A stretch of DNA of 64,000 nucleotides from an uncultured Bacteroidales bacterium (lineage in GTDB: Bacteria; Bacteroidota; Bacteroidia; Bacteroidales; UBA932): contig CANBDX010000002.1 in the NCBI GenBank assembly GCA_947367315.1, positions 1-64,000 of the forward strand, in the 5' to 3' direction. The translations under genes and the position numbers were made by a program. The notes under the pieces were generated by a model, which was not told the DNA's origin, ran no database searches, and was given only the letters and a program-made list of their open reading frames with translations. Shown here piece after piece: positions 58,800 to 64,000 of this stretch (position 1 is the stretch's first letter; each line of letters opens with the position of its first letter).

Positions 58800-61736
58800 T
58801 TATCTTCCGCATATCATCTTGAAATCACACCACTCGCAGTGTTCCTCGTCCTGCGTCATCCTGAACGGCACCTCCGGATCCCTTATCTCGCGTATCAACC
58901 TTTCCAGACGCTCATCCATGTGGGCAGCAAAATGCGAATCCAGCGGGCACACACGAGGCGCATCTGCAAACAGACCGGCTGTAGCATACATCGAGTTGCT
59001 TATATTCGCAAGAGAAGCCATTCCCTTTTCACTCAGCATCTTGTCATAAATAAAGAACTGAAGGCCTGCCTTCACCTTCTTCCTCACTGATTTCTCGGGA
59101 CTGAATATGGCATCAGCCACATCAGCCGCGGTATCACCGGAAGCCATAAGCACGGACGGGTCATCCTTTCCGCTCTTATAATCTACAAGCCTCACATTGC
59201 CGCCAGGCCCTATGCGGTCTATCCTGTCGGCCACTCCGAAGAACTTCAGCCCGTATAGTCCGGCGCTTATCGGCTCTTCCAGACCAAGTATTTCGAAATA
59301 ATCGGCGCCATAGTTTCCAAGCAGCTGGATATCACGGCTTATTGTCTCCATCACATAGCGTACAATCACGCTCACCACCACGAGGTTCCTTCCGAGAATT
59401 TCATCCGTTCCAAGCTCCGCCTTCACCAGAGACTCCACCTTACGCTTCACGTCGGATTCGCGCTTCGACCACGAATCAAGGTATTCCAAGGTCACCTTCT
59501 TCATGAACTCCGGCTTTACCGAACGCTTGTCATAGACAGTATCGGACAGCATCTCCTCCTCGGACACGAAAAGAGCCCACATGGTGTTGTGATAGACATT
59601 TCCTATCATGGCAGGATCCATGGTCTCGGCCACTTCCCTCTCCTTCTTGAGCTTCTCCACAGAATAATAATAGAAACGCATCGGACAGTCCACATAATTC
59701 TGAAGCGCAGATGGCGACAGCCAGCTCTCCTCTATTGTCCTGATCATTTCCGGAGTCTTTTCCACCACATGCTCCTTTTCCGATGGAAGCCCTGGCTCCG
59801 CATCGGACACATAGGTATTCACATCAGCCTGGAAATGATATCTGAGCTGCTTTATATACCTGCTTTCCTCTCCGTTCCTGAGCCCCTCGGTGCGGGAATC
59901 ATACAGCATCCACACCGTTTCCGCCCTGGAAATCAGCCTGTAGAAATAATATGCCCACACGGCATCCTGATACTCATACGTAGGAAGGCCGAATCCTCGT
60001 CTCAGCTCAGGCGGGACAAACGACGAACTCACGCTCCGGCGCGGGAACACACCCTCGTTGCACGAAAGTATGATCACATTTCGGAAATCCAGAGCCCTGG
60101 TCTCCAGAGGTCCCATTATCTGTAGCCCCTTCAGAGGCTCTCCCGAGAACGGCACAGACACGCCGGCCAGAAGCGAATCCAGAAGCTTCAGATACGTCAC
60201 GGGCATGATCTTCAGATCCATGGCCTTCAGCCTGTTCACCGCACACCAGTACTCCTTTGCAAAATCCATCTCCAGAGCCACATCCGCATTCTTCATGAGA
60301 AGCGGTGCCATAAACGATATCACTTCCTGCTGATAGGCGGCAAGACCGGTTATCTGACCAGGGTCAGCTGCAGACAAATCGGTCACTACCGGACGGAACA
60401 CCATATCGAACAGAGGGAAGCCCGAAAGTTCCTCCTGAGAAATATAGTATCTGGCCTCCTGCTTGATCTGAGCCACCCTTTCACGGCACGCCTTCATCTC
60501 CTCACCATCCATAAGCTTGCGGAAAAGGGCGTTCGAGAACACATCCCAGACATATTTATGATAGAATCTGCATCCGCCGTCCTTGCGGTTCACATGCAGC
60601 TGCATCTTCATTATATCGCTCATAAGAGACCACAGCTCGCTATAGGACATAGGATAGCCCATGGTCACATTGATGTCTGTCACCTCTTCCGGGATGGAGT
60701 TGAGCAACGGCATCAAAAGTCCTTCGTCCGGCAGCACTATTGCGCAGTCCGACTCGGAAGCCTTGAGCCCCACCTTCGAAAGGATGCCCTCCACATGCTT
60801 CACCTGGCCGTACGAAGACGGAACGCTCATCACATTGAACTGAGGGCTCCCTGTTCCATCCTCATCAAGGGCAAACGCCTGAGGATAATCCTTCACATTG
60901 CGCGACATGAAGAAGGAAGACTTGTTGAGAGGATCAGAAATCATATCCCCCGAATAGTCCCAGCAGAACTCCGCCACACCGGCCTCCTTCATCCTGGTCA
61001 TCACTGCCTTCTCGCACTCGTTCAGGGCATTCAGACCGACGAATACATATGAAGAAGCTCCGAAAACAGACGAAAGCATATCTGACACAGGAGTTCCGGA
61101 TGCAGAATCGGCAAATTTCCTGTAAACAGCTCCTTCGTAAGCAAGTCCCTTCTCTGCAAGTCTGGCATTGAATTCCTTATATAAAGGATAGAGGATATTC
61201 CATATCTGCAGGAATGAGTTCCTAACATCCCTGGCATTCGGATTGCCGATCTTTTTAGGTTCCCTGTCGATGAAGTGTCCGGCAAAGGACTCGATGGCCC
61301 TGCGCTGTGTCGGGGTCAGATATTCGAAAGTATCCTGAAGGTTTTTGTAGTCCGCTATATTTGTGAATATCTGCTTAGGGTCCGCAAGATATTTATCCAC
61401 ATCGTTGAAGTCGCCAAGAATCACATCTCCCCAGAATATGAACTCGTCCAGAGACTCGGCATGCGGACTGAGGGCACTGTAACATTCATAGAGGGTCACC
61501 AGAAGAGAGACCCTGTCCGCAACCTTATGCTCAGACACACGTCCGAAGAAATCGTTCACGGTCATCATCACCGGTACGATTACAGGAGTCCCGGCGGCCG
61601 CAGCTACCGCCTCGCCCAGATATTTCCGGAAAAACGCCATGGAACGGCGGTTTGGAAAGATGAAGCATCTGTCCTCTATATTTCCTTCCTTATAATAATG
61701 GTCTGCTACCTGTTTAAGAAACGGTGTCATAGGCAA
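58800..61736 (-). CDS. addB: AddB-like PD-(D/E)XK nuclease subunit
   Basis: 978 aa; SALQNYVDCPMRFYYYS, RLVDYKSGKDDP, C-terminal CEWCDFKMICGR Fe-S type cysteines. Confidence 0.85.
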   Translation of the reverse strand: MPMTPFLKQVADHYYKEGNIEDRCFIFPNRRSMAFFRKYLGEAVAAAAGTPVIVPVMMTVNDFFGRVSEHKVADRVSLLVTLYECYSALSPHAESLDEFIFWGDVILGDFNDVDKYLADPKQIFTNIADYKNLQDTFEYLTPTQRRAIESFAGHFIDREPKKIGNPNARDVRNSFLQIWNILYPLYKEFNARLAEKGLAYEGAVYRKFADSASGTPVSDMLSSVFGASSYVFVGLNALNECEKAVMTRMKEAGVAEFCWDYSGDMISDPLNKSSFFMSRNVKDYPQAFALDEDGTGSPQFNVMSVPSSYGQVKHVEGILSKVGLKASESDCAIVLPDEGLLMPLLNSIPEEVTDINVTMGYPMSYSELWSLMSDIMKMQLHVNRKDGGCRFYHKYVWDVFSNALFRKLMDGEEMKACRERVAQIKQEARYYISQEELSGFPLFDMVFRPVVTDLSAADPGQITGLAAYQQEVISFMAPLLMKNADVALEMDFAKEYWCAVNRLKAMDLKIMPVTYLKLLDSLLAGVSVPFSGEPLKGLQIMGPLETRALDFRNVIILSCNEGVFPRRSVSSSFVPPELRRGFGLPTYEYQDAVWAYYFYRLISRAETVWMLYDSRTEGLRNGEESRYIKQLRYHFQADVNTYVSDAEPGLPSEKEHVVEKTPEMIRTIEESWLSPSALQNYVDCPMRFYYYSVEKLKKEREVAETMDPAMIGNVYHNTMWALFVSEEEMLSDTVYDKRSVKPEFMKKVTLEYLDSWSKRESDVKRKVESLVKAELGTDEILGRNLVVVSVIVRYVMETISRDIQLLGNYGADYFEILGLEEPISAGLYGLKFFGVADRIDRIGPGGNVRLVDYKSGKDDPSVLMASGDTAADVADAIFSPEKSVRKKVKAGLQFFIYDKMLSEKGMASLANISNSMYATAGLFADAPRVCPLDSHFAAHMDERLERLIREIRDPEVPFRMTQDEEHCEWCDFKMICGR

Positions 61737-62088
61737 TATTCTCGGTTTAAATAATGGGTTTCAGGCAGGGCAGATATCCGGTCCGGTCAATCCTCTGCCT
61801 CAAAGCCATTGGCAAAGATAGCTGAACTTATTGCCAAAACATAGCACAATCCGAAAATTGTTGCCGGCTGTATTCAAGAATATAATGATTATCCGTTATC
61901 AATGCAGTAACTTTCAAGCCGGTGTTTTTATGACTGCATGTGCGACTTCCGGAAATTTCAGGCCCAAGCGGTAAAGTGAATTAGCGACGGCGTGAAGGCC
62001 GGAGCGAGCTACATGCTCCAGCCCAAGCATATATTCTGCACGGATTGCGGATGCTCATCAAAAAAATTTAATAATTTTGAAAAAAAAG

Positions 62089-62119
62089 TTTGGAGATATG
62101 ATTTTTATTCATACCTTTG
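62089..62119 (+). promoter_or_regulatory. Bacteroidota-type promoter for rubrerythrin
   Basis: TTTG (62089-62092), 19 nt, TACCTTTG (62112-62119). Confidence 0.8.
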
Positions 62120-62181
62120 CAACAGAAACAATTTAGAATTATTCAAAATTAACAAACACTAACATTAAAAAATAAAACACC

Positions 62182-62733
62182 ATGACTAAGAAATTCAGAT
62201 GCCTTGTATGCGGCTATATCCATGAAGGAGAGAATGCACCGGAAGAGTGCCCATTGTGCCACGTAGGACCAGACCAGTTCGAAGAGATCGTTGAGACAGA
62301 GGGAGACCTCACCTGGGCAGACGAGCACCGTCTCGGAGTAGCTCAGGGAGTAGATCCGGAAATCCTCAAAGGACTCCGCGACCATTTTGCAGGAGAGTGC
62401 TCGGAGGTAGGTATGTATCTCGCAATGAGCCGCCAGGCAGACAGGGAGGGATATCCTGAGATTGCAGAGGCATTCAAGAGATATGCCTGGGAAGAGGCAG
62501 AGCACGCTGCCAAGTTCGCAGAACTTCTCGGTGAGTGCGTATGGGACACAAAGACCAACGTAGAGAAGAGAATGCTTGCAGAGCAGGGCGCATGTGACGA
62601 CAAGAAGAGAATCGCAACTCTCGCCAAGCAGCAGAATCTCGATGCCATCCACGACACAGTTCACGAGATGTGCAAGGACGAGGCACGTCACGGAGCCGGC
62701 TTCCAGGGACTTTACAAGAGATACTTCAAATAA
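62182..62733 (+). CDS. Rubrerythrin family protein with N-terminal rubredoxin domain (reverse rubrerythrin)
   Basis: 183 aa; [29 protein letters not shown] then a ferritin-like domain with [11 protein letters not shown] and DEARHGAGF. Confidence 0.93.
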   Translation: MTKKFRCLVCGYIHEGENAPEECPLCHVGPDQFEEIVETEGDLTWADEHRLGVAQGVDPEILKGLRDHFAGECSEVGMYLAMSRQADREGYPEIAEAFKRYAWEEAEHAAKFAELLGECVWDTKTNVEKRMLAEQGACDDKKRIATLAKQQNLDAIHDTVHEMCKDEARHGAGFQGLYKRYFK

Positions 62734-62751
62734 TAGCAGGCCATAACCAAA

Positions 62752-62795
62752 ATCAAGGCTGTACATCAGGGTCACACCCTCTGTACAGCCTTGAT
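62752..62795. terminator. Bidirectional terminator-like hairpin
   Basis: atcaaggctgtaca (62752-62765) / tgtacagccttgat (62782-62795) perfect 14 bp, with inner agggt-cac-accct. Confidence 0.75.
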
Positions 62796-62828
62796 ACGTT
62801 TAATATTCAACAAGATCAAGGAATCCGG

Positions 62829-63275
62829 CTATTCGTCATCCTCATCAAACCCGAAATCCGCAGCGAAACGCTCAGCTATGTCGTCCGGAACATCGAAGCT
62901 GAGACTGCTCCACAGACCGTCCATCTGACGTCTGTCCTTCTTCGTTGGACGACCCGCACCCCTGTCGCGCTTAAGAAAGAATGTCTCCACAGGAGCACGA
63001 AGCTTGGCCAGCTCTTCAGCAGGCGTAAGGTTTTCTGCAAAATCCGGGACCAGCCTGGCTCCCTGTCTCTTGTCCAGCAACGCCAGGACCTTATAGGTAT
63101 ATGTCACGGCTCCCTTACGGGCCACAATCACATCCCCCGGCTTCACCATCTTCGAAGGCTTGGTGTCCGCTCCGTTCACTCGGATCTTTCCGCCCTTGCA
63201 GGCATCCGTAGCCTCAGTCCTGGTCTTGAACACGCGGATAGCCCAAAGATATTTATCTATTCTTACCTCTTCCAT
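62829..63275 (-). CDS. S4-domain RNA-binding protein (Hsp15-like)
   Basis: MEEVRIDKYLWAIRVFKTRTEATDACKGGKIRVNG S4 motif. Internal Met at 63275 preferred over 63296. Confidence 0.85.
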   Translation of the reverse strand: MEEVRIDKYLWAIRVFKTRTEATDACKGGKIRVNGADTKPSKMVKPGDVIVARKGAVTYTYKVLALLDKRQGARLVPDFAENLTPAEELAKLRAPVETFFLKRDRGAGRPTKKDRRQMDGLWSSLSFDVPDDIAERFAADFGFDEDDE

Positions 63276-63311
63276 AGCTGACAAACTGAGATTCACTGAG
63301 TCTTATAACAG

Positions 63312-64000
63312 CTAGCTGAAGAACTTAAGCGGCGATGCACCGGCTGGCTGAGACGGCTCGTCATCATCGAAAGCGCCGTCTTCAAGACCTTCATAATCCT
63401 CATTTTCAAGGAAAGCCTCGGTCTCGGGATCTATATATCCGTCCACCTCATCCACAGGACGGGTCACAGCCTCGAGAAGCAGTGTTTCGGTATCGCGAGG
63501 CACGAGATAGAAATCTCCCATATCAGCAGGGACAAGGATAGTCTCTCCCTTCCTGAATTCGTAATTCTCCATATACGCCTTTCCGTTCTCCCTTGCAGAA
63601 GGCACCTGTATGGAAGCCGCGCCCTCGAGGCAGATATAAACGATAAAGCTTCCGAACTGCTCGGTATAAATATGAAGAGAATCAGTAAGGGCAATCTTCG
63701 ACACATTGAACTGAGGACACTCCACCAGAGTCTGGATCATCTGTCCCTCCTGACTCTCATGATGGCAGCTGCACTCGTGTCCTTCCCCATGGCAATGACA
63801 CTCCTCATCGTGGCATCCGCATTCTTCCTCATGACAGCCGCATCCTTCCTCATGACAGCCGCATGTGCACGAGCCGGTGCTGCATGGCACATAGGAAGCC
63901 TCCTCGCCCCAGAGCGGACCCTTACGGTAGAGGGCAGGATCGAATGCGCGGTAATCAATAACATCTATGGCCTCTTCCAGATGCATCTTGCGTGCTGTCG
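63312..64000 (-). CDS. manA: ManA-type mannose-6-phosphate isomerase, C-terminal part (truncated by window edge)
   Basis: Reading frame is open to the window edge (ARKMHLEEAIDVIDY). C-terminal cupin ECPQFNVSKIALTDSLHIYTEQFGSFIVYICLEGAASI. Confidence 0.8.
   Translation of the reverse strand, partial: TARKMHLEEAIDVIDYRAFDPALYRKGPLWGEEASYVPCSTGSCTCGCHEEGCGCHEEECGCHDEECHCHGEGHECSCHHESQEGQMIQTLVECPQFNVSKIALTDSLHIYTEQFGSFIVYICLEGAASIQVPSARENGKAYMENYEFRKGETILVPADMGDFYLVPRDTETLLLEAVTRPVDEVDGYIDPETEAFLENEDYEGLEDGAFDDDEPSQPAGASPLKFFS
63780..63863 (-). repeat. 21-bp tandem repeat encoding CGCHEEx heptads inside manA
   Basis: Four consecutive heptads CGCHEEG-CGCHEEE-CGCHDEE-CHCHGEG; DNA shows repeated cttcctcatgacagccgcat. 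Confidence 0.9.

Noticed and set aside
58800-61736. AddA/AddB-like pair as a new defence system
   Set aside because: UvrD-type helicase plus PD-(D/E)XK nuclease with Fe-S cysteines fits the known AddAB recombinational repair complex; no extra defence genes nearby.
63780-63863. Possible CRISPR-like short tandem repeat
   Set aside because: Repeats are contiguous 21-mers in coding frame with no spacers; it is a coding heptad repeat.

Overview
The window is about 64 kb of a Bacteroidota chromosome, probably Bacteroidales. Support for this: SusC/SusD, HTCS, DUF4290/DUF3822/DUF4136/DUF4251 families and many TTTG-N19-TAnnTTTG style promoters. Contents, left to right: (1) two tandem tRNA-Lys genes (CTT, TTT) on the minus strand; (2) a small envelope operon and a secreted GH2 beta-galactosidase; (3) housekeeping genes (RelA/SpoT homologue with a degenerate hydrolase centre, ppa, fba, gmk, nadD, SulP, rsmD, nrnA-like, two FKBP lipoproteins, MATE, cytidylate kinase-like, serine hydrolase); (4) a 22.4 kb minus-strand pectin utilisation locus at 22674..45124: a four-module beta-helix lipoprotein, SusD, SusC, PL1, GH105-PL1 fusion, HTCS, CE12-CE8 fusion and GH28; (5) buk-ptb and ackA; (6) a short ComEC, ApbE, LolA-like, FtsK, DUF4290 and AddA/AddB-like helicase/nuclease genes; (7) a reverse rubrerythrin, an Hsp15-like S4 protein and the C-terminal part of a ManA-type phosphomannose isomerase. 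I saw no CRISPR array, integrase, transposase, phage block or known defence system. The strongest unusual signals are: a Cys/His heptad repeat (CGCHEEx) inserted in the phosphomannose isomerase; a structured 390-nt intergenic region at the end of the pectin locus with two short ORFs; the four-module 1808-aa protein; enzyme fusions in the pectin locus; and several long perfect inverted repeats at gene ends. Family calls come from reading motifs in the translations; no database search was run.
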